Origin: Aeromonas taiwanensis
GTDB taxonomy: Bacteria > Pseudomonadota > Gammaproteobacteria > Enterobacterales > Aeromonadaceae
DNA length: 64,000 nt
Direction: 5' to 3'
NCBI RefSeq assembly: GCF_000820165.1
Contig: NZ_CDDD01000049.1
Span: 62,001 to 126,000, forward strand
Positions within the stretch are counted from its first letter, which is position 1, and every line of letters starts with the position of its first letter. Made by a program: the position numbers and the translations under genes. Shown here one piece after another: positions 55,487-64,000 of this stretch. The notes below the pieces were generated by a model, which was given only the letters and a program-made list of their open reading frames with translations, had not been told where the DNA came from and did not search any database.

Positions 55487-56806
55487 ATGAGTTTTGCCGA
55501 TAGTTTGTTCTTTCTGATGCTGCTGGTCGCTGGCAGTGTGTTCTTCTCGCTTTCCGAGATCTCCCTCGCCGCCTCCCGCAAGATCAAGTTGCAGGTGATG
55601 GCTGACGAGGGCAACCGCCATGCCGAGAAGGTACTGGCACTGCAGGCCCAGCCTGGCAACTTCTTCACCGTGGTGCAGATAGGCCTCAATACCGTCGCCA
55701 TCCTGGGCGGCATCCTGGGCGAGTCCGCCCTGAACCCGGCCATCAAGGAGCTGGTCTCCGAGTTCTATCAGGGGCCCTGGCTGAGTGAAATCAGCTCGGC
55801 AGCCTCCTTCGTCTTCGTCACCGGCATGTTCATCCTCATCGCCGATCTGATGCCCAAGCGCCTGGCGATGACCATGCCGGAGCGGATCGCCGTGGTGGTG
55901 GTGCGCCCCATGCTGCTGTGCGTCACCCTGCTGATGCCGCTGGTGTGGCTGTTCAACGGCATGGCCAACGGCCTGTTCCGCCTGCTGCGCATCTCCATGG
56001 TGCGCAACGACGAGATCACCTCGGACGATATTTATGCGGTGATGGATGCGGGCGCCGAGGCCGGCGTCATCCAGCGCGAGGAGCATCAGCTCATCGAGAA
56101 CGTGTTCGAGCTGCAGTCCCTTGGCGTCACCTCTGCCATGACGGCCCGCGAGAGCCTCATCTACTTCACCCTGCAGGAGGGGGAGGAGAGCATCAAGGCC
56201 AAGATCGCCGAGCACCCTCACAACAAGTTCCTGGTGTGCGACCACAACCTCGACAGCATCAAGGGCTTCGTCGACTCCAAGGAGCTGCTGATCCGGGTCA
56301 TCGGCGGCCAGAGCATCGATCTCAACAGCGGCTCCCTGGTGCAGAACGTCATCATCATCCCCGACACCCTGAACCTCTACGAGGCGATGGAGTACTTCAA
56401 GAATCACAGGGGCGATTTTGCCGTGGTGATGAACGAGTACGCCCTGGTGGTGGGGATCGTCACCATGAACGATCTGATGAGCACCGTCATGGGGGAGTGG
56501 GCCACCCACGTGGTGGAAGAGCAGATCGTGCAGCGGGACGAGAACTCCTGGCTGGTGGACGGGGTCACCCCCATCTCCGACGTGATGCGCGCCTTCGACA
56601 TCGAGGAGTTCCCGGAAAACCAGAACTACGAGACCATTGCCGGCTTCATCATGTACATGCTGCGCAAGATCCCCAAGCGCACCGACTCGGTGAAGTACGC
56701 CGGTTACAAGTTCGAAGTGGTCGACATCGACAGTTACAAGATCGACCAGCTGCTGGTCACCCGGGTAGAGGCCACGTCGGCCGAGAAGCCTGTTCAGGAA
56801 TCGTAA
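55487..56806 (+). CDS. CNNM/CBS-domain membrane protein (HlyC/CorC family, YtfL-like)
   Basis: A 439-residue protein. Residues ~1-195 are the CNNM (DUF21) membrane domain (SEISLAASRKIKLQVMADEG, IGLNTVAILGGILGE, ILIADLMPKRLAMTMPER). Two CBS domains (~210-335) and a CorC/HlyC domain (~345-425, VDGVTPISDVMRAFDIEEFP) follow. Relatives are linked to Mg/Co efflux, corynebacterial Na+/Mg2+ exchange and, for YtfL, cadaverine or putrescine; the substrate is not certain. The ATG at 55487 follows AATAGG. Its leader contains a hairpin (GCCGTCTTG-TGT-CAAGGCGGC, 55448-55468). Confidence 0.87.
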   Translation: MSFADSLFFLMLLVAGSVFFSLSEISLAASRKIKLQVMADEGNRHAEKVLALQAQPGNFFTVVQIGLNTVAILGGILGESALNPAIKELVSEFYQGPWLSEISSAASFVFVTGMFILIADLMPKRLAMTMPERIAVVVVRPMLLCVTLLMPLVWLFNGMANGLFRLLRISMVRNDEITSDDIYAVMDAGAEAGVIQREEHQLIENVFELQSLGVTSAMTARESLIYFTLQEGEESIKAKIAEHPHNKFLVCDHNLDSIKGFVDSKELLIRVIGGQSIDLNSGSLVQNVIIIPDTLNLYEAMEYFKNHRGDFAVVMNEYALVVGIVTMNDLMSTVMGEWATHVVEEQIVQRDENSWLVDGVTPISDVMRAFDIEEFPENQNYETIAGFIMYMLRKIPKRTDSVKYAGYKFEVVDIDSYKIDQLLVTRVEATSAEKPVQES

Positions 56807-56825
56807 AAGGAGCTCGTTAGCAATC

Positions 56826-57368
56826 ATGAAGATGCAGTCTCATTCCCGTGCGCTGGCCTGTGTGGCGCTCGCCCTGGCACTCGGTGCCTGCAGCCAGAGC
56901 GCACCGCGCAAGGCCACTCCCGTCGCCAAACCGGCCGCTCCCCAGGCAGCCGTGGTCGTGCCGCAGCCAGATCCCGATGCGGTGGTGCAAAGCGCCGTTG
57001 CCGAGCCCAGCCCGGTGTTCGACGAGGAGTATCACGGTCCGGATCAAGGTTCGCTCGAGTCGGTGACCGCCCTGTTCGCCCGCGGCTACATCGAGTCGGC
57101 CATGCGCGAGACCATGCTGGCGGCGGTGCACAGTGACTACCCCCTGCTTGGCATGCGGGACGTGCGCCTGACCGATCCCGTCTCCAAGTTCCTCACCTCG
57201 GCCCAGGCTCGCACCACGGCGCACGACTACCTGTACGCCGGGGTACAGCGCCGGTTGGGCCGCCCGCTCAGCCCGGCACAGTGGGAACAGATCTGGCAGG
57301 GGTATTCCCAGCAGGGTCGTGTCTCCGACTGGGTCAAGCAGACCAAGCGGGTGCTGGCCGGGCGCTGA
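56826..57368 (+). CDS. Putative lipoprotein, unknown function
   Basis: A 180-residue protein with a lipoprotein signal peptide, lipobox LGAC with Cys22, then a Pro/Ala-rich linker (residues ~25-65). The rest is a helical domain with SARTTAHDYLYAGVQRRLGRPLSPAQWEQIW-like content near the C-terminus (residues ~120-180). I do not recognise a family. It sits 19 bp after the CNNM gene and has AAAGGAG upstream, so it is likely co-transcribed and closed by the terminator at 57415. Ser23 would not be an inner-membrane retention signal, so an outer-membrane location is likely. Confidence 0.75.
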   Translation: MKMQSHSRALACVALALALGACSQSAPRKATPVAKPAAPQAAVVVPQPDPDAVVQSAVAEPSPVFDEEYHGPDQGSLESVTALFARGYIESAMRETMLAAVHSDYPLLGMRDVRLTDPVSKFLTSAQARTTAHDYLYAGVQRRLGRPLSPAQWEQIWQGYSQQGRVSDWVKQTKRVLAGR

Positions 57369-57414
57369 GTCGCCAAGCCATCGGCGGGCGAGCCCGTCTT
57401 GATCCCCTGTTTCA

Positions 57415-57442
57415 CAAGAGGCCACCTTCGGGTGGCCTCTTG
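57415..57442 (+). terminator. Terminator after the lipoprotein gene
   Basis: CAAGAGGCCACC-TTCG-GGTGGCCTCTTG, 12-bp perfect stem with a TTCG loop, followed by TCGTTTC. Confidence 0.8.
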
Positions 57443-57579
57443 TCGTTTCAGTGCCTGGCCAGGTGATGCCTGTGTCGGGGAGATCTCCCTTTGCCGCCAT
57501 CATCCCGAGCTTGCTCGGATTTGTTCGTAGCCCCCGATTGCCTCTTTCTCTGCTTTGGGTCATGATATTTGGGATTTCT

Positions 57580-57595
57580 AGCCGTCTAGATGTTT
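57580..57595 (+). promoter_or_regulatory. MetJ-like operator upstream of mmuM
   Basis: Two adjacent met boxes: AGCCGTCT (7 of 8 to AGACGTCT) and AGATGTTT (weaker). MetJ binds tandem 8-bp repeats. It is 66 bp before the mmuM start and fits its role in methionine supply. Confidence 0.65.
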
Positions 57596-57660
57596 TGATG
57601 GCTTAATGTGGTTTCACACAATAAACACCCGACATGACGGGAACATGCAGAGAGACAGAG

Positions 57661-58563
57661 ATGGACAAGCAGGATTTGTGGGTACTGGATGGGGGCATGG
57701 GGCGCGAGCTGGCACGGCGGGGCGCGCCGTTCCGTCAACCGGAGTGGTCGGCACTGGCGCTGATGGAAGCCCCCGAGACGGTGCGCGAGGTGCATCAGGC
57801 CTATGTGGCGAGCGGCGCCCGGGTGATCACCACCAACAGCTATGCGCTGGTGCCGTTTCATATCGGTGAGGCGCGCTTTGCGGCAGAGGGGGAGCGGCTG
57901 GCGGCGCTGGCCGGGCAACTGGCCCGGGAGGTGGCCGACGAGCAGCCGGGCTCCGTGCAGGTGGCCGGCTCCTTGCCGCCGCTCTTTGGTTCCTACCGCG
58001 CCGACCTGTTCGACGCGAGCAGGGTGAGCGAGCTGGCAGCCCCGCTGATCCGGGCGCTTTCCCCCCAAGTGGATTTCTGGCTGGCGGAGACCATGAGCCT
58101 CATCGCCGAGCCGCTGGCCCTCAAGGCCCTGCTGCCACAGGACGGCAAGCCGTTCTGGGTCTCCTTCACCCTGGAAGACGAGGCGCCGGGCAGTGAGCCG
58201 ACCCTGCGCTCCGGCGAGCGGGTGGCCGATGCCGTGGTCGCCCTGGCGTCGGCCGGGGTGAACGCCATCCTGTTCAACTGCTGTCAGCCCGAGGTGATTG
58301 AGGGGGCGCTCAAGGTGGCCGGGGCCGGCCTGCAGGCCCTGGGGCGCACCGACGTTCGGCTCGGCGCCTATGCCAACGCCTTCCCGCCCCAGCCCAAGGA
58401 GGCGACCGCCAACGACGGGCTGGACGAGATCCGCACCGATCTGGGGCCGCTGGATTATCTGGGCTGGGCCGAGCGCTGGCGCGCGGCCGGGGCGAGCCTC
58501 ATCGGCGGCTGCTGCGGCATCGGCCCGGAACACATCGAGGCGCTGGCCAGCCGGCTGCGCTAA
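57661..58563 (+). CDS. mmuM: Homocysteine S-methyltransferase
   Basis: A 300-residue single-domain methyltransferase. It begins LWVLDGGMGRELARRG and has TNSYALVPFHIG, the first zinc ligand in LFNCCQPEVI and the paired cysteines in IGGCCGIGPEHI. It transfers a methyl group from S-methylmethionine (or SAM) to homocysteine to give methionine. I choose ATG 57661 after GAGAGACAGAG; the ATG at 57634 adds nine residues that do not resemble the family. The next gene, 9 bp on, is a permease. Control by MetJ is predicted. Confidence 0.92.
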   Translation: MDKQDLWVLDGGMGRELARRGAPFRQPEWSALALMEAPETVREVHQAYVASGARVITTNSYALVPFHIGEARFAAEGERLAALAGQLAREVADEQPGSVQVAGSLPPLFGSYRADLFDASRVSELAAPLIRALSPQVDFWLAETMSLIAEPLALKALLPQDGKPFWVSFTLEDEAPGSEPTLRSGERVADAVVALASAGVNAILFNCCQPEVIEGALKVAGAGLQALGRTDVRLGAYANAFPPQPKEATANDGLDEIRTDLGPLDYLGWAERWRAAGASLIGGCCGIGPEHIEALASRLR

Positions 58564-58572
58564 GGAGAGCCC

Positions 58573-59973
58573 ATGAAAGAGAGCAAGATCGGGCTCTGGT
58601 CCCTCACGGCCCTGGTGTTCAGCTCCATGGTGGGGGCGGGCGTCTTCAGCCTGCCCCAGAACATGGCCGATGTAGCGGGGGCCCGCGCCGTGCTGATCGG
58701 CTGGGCCGTGACCGGGGTCGGCATACTGGCGCTGGCCGCGAGTTTCCTCTATCTGTCGCGACTCAAACCTGAGCTCGACGGCGGCATCTACAGCTATGCC
58801 CGGGTCGGTTTCGGCGAGCTGGTCGGCTTCTTCTCCGCCTGGGGCTATTGGCTCTGCGCCACCATCGGCGTGGTGGGCTATCTGGTGATCGCCTTCGCGG
58901 CGCTGGGCAGCTTCGTCGACACCCCGGAGCGGGTCTGGTTTGGCGAGGGCAATACCCTGGCGGCCTTCATCGGCGAGTCCTGCATCCTCTGGGCGGTGCA
59001 CCTGCTGGTGGCCCGCGGCGTGCAGCAGGCGGCCCTGTTCAACCTGGTGGCGACCCTGGCCAAGAGCCTGCCGCTGCTGCTGTTCATCCTGTTCGCCTGC
59101 TACTGGTTCGATCCGGTCACTTTCGCGGCGGATCAGGAGGGGAGCACCCTGGCGGTGCCGGTCTCCGAGCAGGTGCGCAACACCATGCTCATCACTCTCT
59201 GGGTCTTCACCGGCATCGAGGGGGCGGCGGTGCTCTCGGCCCGGGCCAGAAACAGGCGGGACGTGGGTACGGCCACCGTGCTTGGCGTGGTGCTGGCGCT
59301 GCTGCTCTATGTGCTCATCTCGGTGCTGGCGCTCGGGATCCTGAGTCGCCCCGAGCTTGCGGCCCTGCCCAATCCCTCCATGGCGGGACTGATGGCCCAG
59401 ATGACGGGCTCCTGGGGCAAGCTGCTCATCAGCGCCGGCCTCATCGTGTCGGTGCTCGCCTCCTACGTGAGCTGGACCCTCTTCTCGGCCGAGGTGCCGT
59501 TCAGTGCGGCGCGCCACGGCGCCTTCCCGGCCATCTTCCGGCGCCAGAACGACAACGGCACCCCCATCGCCTCGCTCTGGCTCACCAGCCTGACGGTGCA
59601 GGGCTGTCTGCTGCTGGTGTGGCTGCTTGGCAAGGGCTACACCAACCTGCTGCTCATCTCCACCTCCATGATCCTGGTGCCCTATCTGCTGATCGGTCTC
59701 TTCCTGCTCAAGCTCTCCTTGCGCAGGGAGGGCAATGGCCTGATGCGGGCGGTGGCGCTGGTGTCGAGCGGCTATGGTCTCTGGCTGCTCTACGCCGCCG
59801 GGGTGGAGTATCTGCTGCTCTCCTTGTTGCTCTACGGGCCGGGTCTGCTGCTGTTCCTCTACAGCCGTCGCCAGCTCGGGGCCGGGCAGCAGCTCAGCGG
59901 GCGTGAGCGGTTGCTGGCCGGGGTGACGCTGCTGAGCCTCATTCCCGCCATCTGGTCCTTTGCCCACGTTTGA
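58573..59973 (+). CDS. APC-superfamily amino acid transporter (basic amino acid/polyamine antiporter type)
   Basis: A 466-residue protein with about twelve membrane segments. The N-terminal SSMVGAGVFSLPQNMADVAGARAV and the region LWVFTGIEGAAVLSARARNRRDVG are hallmarks of the arginine-ornithine/lysine-cadaverine antiporter group, not of the S-methylmethionine permease MmuP. However, it is 9 bp from mmuM and under the same predicted MetJ control. It may therefore transport S-methylmethionine or methionine despite its subfamily. The substrate remains open. Confidence 0.82.
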   Translation: MKESKIGLWSLTALVFSSMVGAGVFSLPQNMADVAGARAVLIGWAVTGVGILALAASFLYLSRLKPELDGGIYSYARVGFGELVGFFSAWGYWLCATIGVVGYLVIAFAALGSFVDTPERVWFGEGNTLAAFIGESCILWAVHLLVARGVQQAALFNLVATLAKSLPLLLFILFACYWFDPVTFAADQEGSTLAVPVSEQVRNTMLITLWVFTGIEGAAVLSARARNRRDVGTATVLGVVLALLLYVLISVLALGILSRPELAALPNPSMAGLMAQMTGSWGKLLISAGLIVSVLASYVSWTLFSAEVPFSAARHGAFPAIFRRQNDNGTPIASLWLTSLTVQGCLLLVWLLGKGYTNLLLISTSMILVPYLLIGLFLLKLSLRREGNGLMRAVALVSSGYGLWLLYAAGVEYLLLSLLLYGPGLLLFLYSRRQLGAGQQLSGRERLLAGVTLLSLIPAIWSFAHV

Positions 59974-59993
59974 GTGAGGTGGTGACCCAATGC

Positions 59994-60020
59994 AAGAGAG
60001 CGCCCAAGGGGCGCTCTCTT
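59994..60020. terminator. Bidirectional terminator after the permease
   Basis: AAGAGAGCGCCC-AAG-GGGCGCTCTCTT, 12-bp perfect stem followed by TTTG. Confidence 0.88.
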
Positions 60021-60049
60021 TTTGTCTGCGGGTTGTCTGCAGTGCGTGC

Positions 60050-60898
60050 TCAGCGGCTGGCGGGGCCCGCCGGTTTGCCGAATAGCACGGCGATCTTCTG
60101 CCGCCAGGGGAGGCCCCGGGCCTCTTGCAGCATGTCGCGCCACTCGTGGAAGGTGAGGGTGAGGGGGTTGAAGCTGTGAATGGGCTTGGTGATGCCGAAG
60201 CGGCACGGCTCGGCGGGGTCTTCCTCCACGAAGGTGCCAAACAGCCGATCCCAGATGATGAGCACCCCGGCGAAGTTGCGATCGATATATCTGACGTTGC
60301 TGGCGTGGTGCACCCTGTGGTGGGAGGGGGTGTTGAAGATCCACTCCAGCCAGCCGAGCTTGCCCACCACCTGGGTGTGGACGAAGAACTGGAAGCCCAG
60401 GCTCAAGAGCACTGTGGTGACCACGGCCTCGGGCGGGAAACCGATGAGGATCATGGGGATCCAGAACAGCCACATGCCGGAGACCGGATACATCAGGCTC
60501 TGGCGAAAGGCGGTGGAGAGGTTGAGCCGCTCCGAGCTATGGTGCACTACGTGGGAGGCCCACAACCAGCGCACATGGTGGCTCGCGAAGTGGAACAGCC
60601 AGTAGCAGAGATCCTGCAGCAGGAAGAGCAGCAACAGGCTCCAGACGTTCAGCTCTATGTCCAGCAGCCGCCAGCCCCAGAGGGCGTCGTAGAGGTAGGC
60701 GATGGCGATGGCCGCCAGGGCATCGCCCCCCTGATGCATCAGCGCCAGGGTGGCGTTGGCGAAGAGATCCTTCCACTGATAACCGGCGGTGGGAAAGGCG
60801 GCGCCATGCTTGCGCAGGTAGAGCATCTCCCAGCCGATAAAGGCCAGAAAGAGGGGGGATAGGTAGAGCAGGAGCAGTTGCACATCCATGTGAGGCAT
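60050..60898 (-). CDS. Fatty acid hydroxylase superfamily membrane protein
   Basis: A 282-residue protein (from the ATG at 60898) of the sterol desaturase/fatty acid hydroxylase superfamily. It has several membrane segments and the eight-histidine diiron pattern: HFASHHVRW, HVVHHSSERLN and the C-terminal SHHRVHHASN. Relatives include alkylglycerol mono-oxygenase and bacterial lipid hydroxylases; the substrate is not readable. Start is uncertain: 60925 is a longer option and 60889 a shorter one, none with a strong ribosome site. Confidence 0.82.
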   Translation of the reverse strand: MPHMDVQLLLLYLSPLFLAFIGWEMLYLRKHGAAFPTAGYQWKDLFANATLALMHQGGDALAAIAIAYLYDALWGWRLLDIELNVWSLLLLFLLQDLCYWLFHFASHHVRWLWASHVVHHSSERLNLSTAFRQSLMYPVSGMWLFWIPMILIGFPPEAVVTTVLLSLGFQFFVHTQVVGKLGWLEWIFNTPSHHRVHHASNVRYIDRNFAGVLIIWDRLFGTFVEEDPAEPCRFGITKPIHSFNPLTLTFHEWRDMLQEARGLPWRQKIAVLFGKPAGPASR

Positions 60899-61054
60899 CC
60901 GGTTGGACCAGTTGGGTGTCAGCATACCGGATGAATTTAAAATTTCATTAACATACTTGTCCCGTCCGGGTGGTGAACAACCCGACGGCGAGAGGCTGCG
61001 GCAAGGGAGGGGCCAGGGGGATGGCCCGGGTGCGGATGAGGAAGGGAGGCATGA

Positions 61055-61079
61055 AAGAGGGAGCCATGGGCTCCCTCTT
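61055..61079. terminator. Terminator downstream of the amino acid ABC operon
   Basis: AAGAGGGAGCC-ATG-GGCTCCCTCTT, 11-bp perfect stem. Followed by CGTTTTT on the plus strand and TCATG on the minus strand. Confidence 0.8.
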
Positions 61080-61098
61080 CGTTTTTATGCATCGCGGG

Positions 61099-61179
61099 TT
61101 ACAACACCTGGCTCAGGAACTGGCGCAGGCGGGGGCGCGTTGGATGGTCGAAGCCACAGCGGTTGTCATAACACCAGGC
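61099..61179 (-). other. In-frame tail echoing the C-terminus of the ABC ATPase
   Basis: After the TAA of the ATPase gene the same frame stays open for 26 codons and ends [11 protein letters not shown], the same last 11 residues as the real protein ([16 protein letters not shown]). Several codons differ silently (CCT/CCC, CAA/CAG, CTA/TTG). Stop read-through would add a second copy of the C-terminus. It looks like the 3' end of a second copy of the gene. Confidence 0.6.
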
Positions 61180-61923
61180 TTATAGCACCTGGCTCAGGAA
61201 TTGGCGCAGGCGAGGGGAGGGGGGATTGTCGAAGAAATCCGCCGGCTTCTCGTCCACCAGCAGCTCGCCGCTCTCCATGAAGAGCACCCGATCCGCCACT
61301 TCCCGGGCGAAGCCCATCTCGTGGGTTACCACCACCATGGTCATTCCCTCGCGGGCGAGCCCCTTCATGACGTCCAGCACTTCCCCCACCATCTCGGGGT
61401 CGAGGGCACTGGTGGGCTCGTCAAACAGCATGATGCGCGGCTGCATGGCGAGCGCTCGGGCGATGGCTACCCGCTGCTGTTGACCGCCCGAAAGCTGGGA
61501 GGGGTAACTCTGGGCCTTGTTGGAGAGCCCCACCTTGAGCAGCAGGTTCTTGGCTCTGTCCTCCGCATCCTTGCGCGACAGCCCCCGCACCTTCTGGGGG
61601 GCGAGGCAGATGTTGTCCAGCACCGTCAGATGGGGGAAGAGATTGAAGGACTGGAACACCATGCCCACCTCCTCCCGCAGCTTGTTGACGTCGCCGGGTT
61701 CGGTGAGGCTGATGCCGTCGACGACGATGTCACCGTCGTTGATGGTCTCGAGCTGGTTGAGGGTACGCAGGAAGGTGGACTTGCCCGAGCCGCTCGGGCC
61801 CACGATCACTACCACTTCCCCTTCCGCCACCTGGGTGCTGACGTTCTTCAGGGCGTGTACCTCGGTGCCGTAGAACTTCTCTACCCCGGCGGCACGGATG
61901 ATGGGATCAGTTGCTGCGCGCAT
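61180..61923 (-). CDS. Polar amino acid ABC transporter ATPase (GlnQ/ArtP type)
   Basis: A 247-residue ATPase with Walker [10 protein letters not shown]-loop [17 protein letters not shown], signature LSGGQQQR, Walker [15 protein letters not shown] and switch [15 protein letters not shown]. The FNLFPHLT and TEP-like features belong to the polar amino acid (PAAT) group. It overlaps the permease gene by 17 bp. With the permease and binding protein it forms a complete importer, last gene of a minus-strand operon. Confidence 0.95.
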   Translation of the reverse strand: MRAATDPIIRAAGVEKFYGTEVHALKNVSTQVAEGEVVVIVGPSGSGKSTFLRTLNQLETINDGDIVVDGISLTEPGDVNKLREEVGMVFQSFNLFPHLTVLDNICLAPQKVRGLSRKDAEDRAKNLLLKVGLSNKAQSYPSQLSGGQQQRVAIARALAMQPRIMLFDEPTSALDPEMVGEVLDVMKGLAREGMTMVVVTHEMGFAREVADRVLFMESGELLVDEKPADFFDNPPSPRLRQFLSQVL

Positions 61924-62884
61924 ATTTCACCTCCAGACGACGCACCAGGAAGGAGAGAGTGCCGGTGAGCACCAGATAGAGCAGGGCCACGGTGAACCAC
62001 ACCTCGAACGGACTGAAGGTGGAGCTGACCACCTCGCGCCCCGCCTTGGTGAGATCCGTGATGGAGATGACCGACACCAGGGAGGAGTCCTTGATGAGGT
62101 TGATGAACTGGCCCGCCAGCGGCGGCAGTACCCGCTTGAATGCCTGGGGCAGGATGACGTAGCGCATGGTCTGGGCCGAGGTCATGCCAAGGCTTCTGCC
62201 CGCTTCCATCTGCCCCTTGTGGATGGAGCTGATGCCGGCGCGCACGATTTCGGCCACGTAGGCACCGGTGAAGACCGCGAGGGCCGCCACCCCGGCGGTG
62301 AAGCGATCCAGATTGAGTACAGTGCCGATAAAGAAGTAGACGATGAAGATCTGCACCAGGAGCGGGGTGCCGCGAATAAGCTCCACATAGGTCACGGCCA
62401 GGTTGCGCAGGGCCGGGTTGGGTGAGAGTCGTGCAAGCCCGGCCAGGGTGCCGAGCAGGATGGCGAAGACGCCTGCCACCAGGGAGAGCTTGACGGTGAC
62501 CCAGATGCCCCAGGCGATGGGTCCAGCGGTCCAGCTGAATTGGGAGTCGAGGGTATCGCCGAGGAAGACGGTGTCCCCTTCGGCTACCTGGACATGTTCG
62601 GTGCCAATGGCCTGACGGCGATTGGGGTCGAGATCGTCTTGCAGGAAGAGCTGCCCCTTCTCGGCAATCACGGTGCCGTCAAACTCGGCGTAGTGTTTTT
62701 GCTCCGCCTGATAGGCGATGTACTGGGGAATACGCTCCCAGCGCCAGGTGTAGTCCACCGCCTGCACGGCCTTGTAGATGCCGAAGATGGCGGCCAGCAC
62801 CAGCAGCAGGAAGACGCCGTGCCAGAGCAGCAGGTTGGGCTGTTTTTCCATCTGTCTTGTGAGTTTGGGGTTGATCACGTTCAC
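61907..62884 (-). CDS. Polar amino acid ABC transporter permease with a periplasmic insert
   Basis: A 325-residue HisM/GlnP-type permease. The canonical part starts near residue 120 ([31 protein letters not shown]) with [18 protein letters not shown] and the EAA loop [29 protein letters not shown]. Unusually, membrane segment 1 (residues ~20-40) is followed by about 75 extra residues ([13 protein letters not shown] ... [12 protein letters not shown]) before segment 2, so the protein is about 100 residues longer than typical. It lies between the binding-protein and ATPase genes. Confidence 0.93.
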   Translation of the reverse strand: MNVINPKLTRQMEKQPNLLLWHGVFLLLVLAAIFGIYKAVQAVDYTWRWERIPQYIAYQAEQKHYAEFDGTVIAEKGQLFLQDDLDPNRRQAIGTEHVQVAEGDTVFLGDTLDSQFSWTAGPIAWGIWVTVKLSLVAGVFAILLGTLAGLARLSPNPALRNLAVTYVELIRGTPLLVQIFIVYFFIGTVLNLDRFTAGVAALAVFTGAYVAEIVRAGISSIHKGQMEAGRSLGMTSAQTMRYVILPQAFKRVLPPLAGQFINLIKDSSLVSVISITDLTKAGREVVSSTFSPFEVWFTVALLYLVLTGTLSFLVRRLEVKYARSN

Positions 62885-62921
62885 AACCTCTCTTGTCGTT
62901 ATTGTGGTGAAGTCTGCGGGT

Positions 62922-62943
62922 AAGGGGCGGCGAACCGCCCCTT
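62922..62943. repeat. Hairpin between the binding protein and permease genes
   Basis: AAGGGGCGG-CGAA-CCGCCCCTT, 9-bp perfect stem with a CGAA tetraloop and no T-run. It sits where many transporter operons stabilise the binding-protein mRNA over the permease mRNA. Confidence 0.6.
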
Positions 62944-62949
62944 GAGAGG

Positions 62950-63738
62950 TTATTTCAGCTGGTTCAACCAGGCGGTGGATTCAAACCACTTCTTGTACAG
63001 ACGGTCGTAGCTGCCGTCGCCCTTGATCTGGCGCAGGTAGTTGTTCAGCCAGTTGAGGGTGTCCTGATCCCCTTTGCGGATGGCCCAGGCCAGCGGCTCG
63101 AAGGTGAAGGGCTTGTCCAGGTGCACCACGGCGCCGGTGTTCTGGGAGGCGAAGATGGCGTTGTAGGGCAGGTCGTAGACGAAGGCATCCACCTTGCCGT
63201 TGATCACTTCCAGCTTGGCGTCGTCCTGGGTTTCAAACTGCAGCAGGGTGGCTTTCGGGATCATGCGCTTGACCGCCTGCTCGCCTGTGGTGCCGAGCTT
63301 GACCGCGATCTTGTACTTGGGATCGTTCAGATCGCTGAAGGACTTGATCTCGCCCGCCTTGTCCTTGCGCAGGACGATGGTCTGGCCGACGACGATGTAG
63401 GGATCGGCGAAGTTCACACGCAGGTTACGCTGGGGGGTGACCGTCATGCCGCCCATGATGACGTCGAACTTGTCAGTCAAGAGGGCCGGGATGATGCCGT
63501 CCCAGGCGGTGTTGACGAACTCCACCTTCACGCCCATCTCCTTGGCGACCATCTTGGCCAGGTCCACGTCAAAGCCGATGTACTGGCCCTGTTTGTTGGT
63601 CATCTCGAAGGGTTGGTAACCGGCGTCGAAGCCGACGCGCAGCACACCGCGCTCCAGCACGGCATCCAGGGTGGAGCTGGGAGCAGCATGGGCCAGCCCG
63701 CACAGCAGCAGGGTAGAGAGAATGAGTTTTTTGATCAT
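62950..63738 (-). CDS. Periplasmic amino acid-binding protein (PAAT family)
   Basis: A 262-residue SBP_bac_3 protein. The signal peptide is residues 1-18 (MIKKLILSTLLLCGLAHA). Key blocks are LRVGFDAGYQPFEM, IGFDVDLAKMVAKEMGVK, FDVIMGGMTVTPQR, AVKLGTTGEQAVKRM and FVYDLPYNAIFA. The Arg in TPQRNLRV and the Asp in YDLPY contact the amino acid carboxyl and amino groups in relatives. Substrate specificity is not readable. The ATG at 63738 is the family start. The 262 bp upstream (to the window end) hold an AT-rich stretch that may be its promoter; no clear operator is seen. Confidence 0.93.
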   Translation of the reverse strand: MIKKLILSTLLLCGLAHAAPSSTLDAVLERGVLRVGFDAGYQPFEMTNKQGQYIGFDVDLAKMVAKEMGVKVEFVNTAWDGIIPALLTDKFDVIMGGMTVTPQRNLRVNFADPYIVVGQTIVLRKDKAGEIKSFSDLNDPKYKIAVKLGTTGEQAVKRMIPKATLLQFETQDDAKLEVINGKVDAFVYDLPYNAIFASQNTGAVVHLDKPFTFEPLAWAIRKGDQDTLNWLNNYLRQIKGDGSYDRLYKKWFESTAWLNQLK

Positions 63739-64000
63739 AAATGACGTCTCTGTCGAAAGTGTGTTCGGCCTTGAACCTGCTCCCGTGCGACTCCATGGCA
63801 CAAGAGACTGCTGCATCCGGCAGCAGGCAAGACAGGATTATTGTCTTGGTCGGGGCAAAAGCCCCATATGAGATTCTATGAATGCCGCCTTGAGTGAAAA
63901 ATGTACCGAAATCTGATTGTGCCAGAAGACTCAATAAGTTATGGGCGCTTTTCTCCCTCGTGGCGACTCATAAAACCACACGAAAACAACATATCTATCT

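Noticed and set aside
57586-60240. An 884-codon minus-strand frame across mmuM and the permease.
   Set aside because: The Gln/His/Arg-rich product has no domain, and the plus strand has two clear genes with terminators.

Overview
The window looks like a chromosomal segment of a gammaproteobacterium of the Aeromonas type. The evidence is the high GC content, the Vibrio/Aeromonas-style polar flagellar cluster (flgN-flgM-flgA, cheV, cheR, flgB to flgL), a separate flrABC cascade for sigma-54, and close relatives of enteric housekeeping genes (upp, purMN, hda, tadA, aceBA, ppk-ppx, phoU). I see no insertion sequence, prophage, integrase or CRISPR array. The genus is an inference from gene content, not a database match.

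Positions 1-7.5 kb hold a truncated peptide-binding protein, an EamA-type exporter, a DeoR-family regulator, a YbiW-type glycyl radical enzyme and its YbiY-type activase. Divergent from these is fructose-6-phosphate aldolase. One perfect FNR box sits midway between two TAGAAT -10 elements, so both arms look oxygen-controlled. Positions 7.3-13 kb hold a small unknown gene, an HD-GYP protein, rsuA, a DMT exporter, an orphan OppA-like protein and yfcE.

Positions 13-27.5 kb are the polar flagellar cluster: flgNMA on the minus strand and cheV-cheR-flgBCDEFGHIJKL on the plus strand. Consensus sigma-54 promoters lie before flgB and flgF, and a sigma-28 promoter lies before flgM. An M-box-like magnesium riboswitch then precedes mgtE. 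Positions 29-39 kb hold ppk-ppx with a near-consensus PhoB box, gcvR, a DUF2726 protein, flrA, flrBC and a NIF3 family gene. Positions 39-47.5 kb hold purMN and upp around a PurR-like operator, a DUF2066 protein, hda and the glyoxylate genes aceB-aceA.

Positions 47.5-48.6 kb are an AT-richer gap with two probable small proteins and tRNA-Pro(GGG). After that come tadA and a PhoB-controlled pstC-pstA-pstB-phoU operon that has no pstS. The rest is a CNNM/CBS membrane protein, a lipoprotein, a methionine-linked pair (mmuM and a permease) behind a MetJ-like operator, a fatty acid hydroxylase family protein and a polar amino acid ABC transporter.

The most unusual recurring signal is a set of gene-end echoes: short, diverged copies of a gene's own start or end lying right beside the intact gene. 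They occur at flgD (5' end), pstA (3' end), phoU (5' end) and the GlnQ-like gene (3' end), with a weaker case at flrC. In the two 3' copies the differences are mostly silent, so the peptide is kept. The pstA and phoU echoes flank pstB on both sides. They may be scars of replacement by related DNA or short translated leader/tail ORFs; the sequence alone cannot decide.
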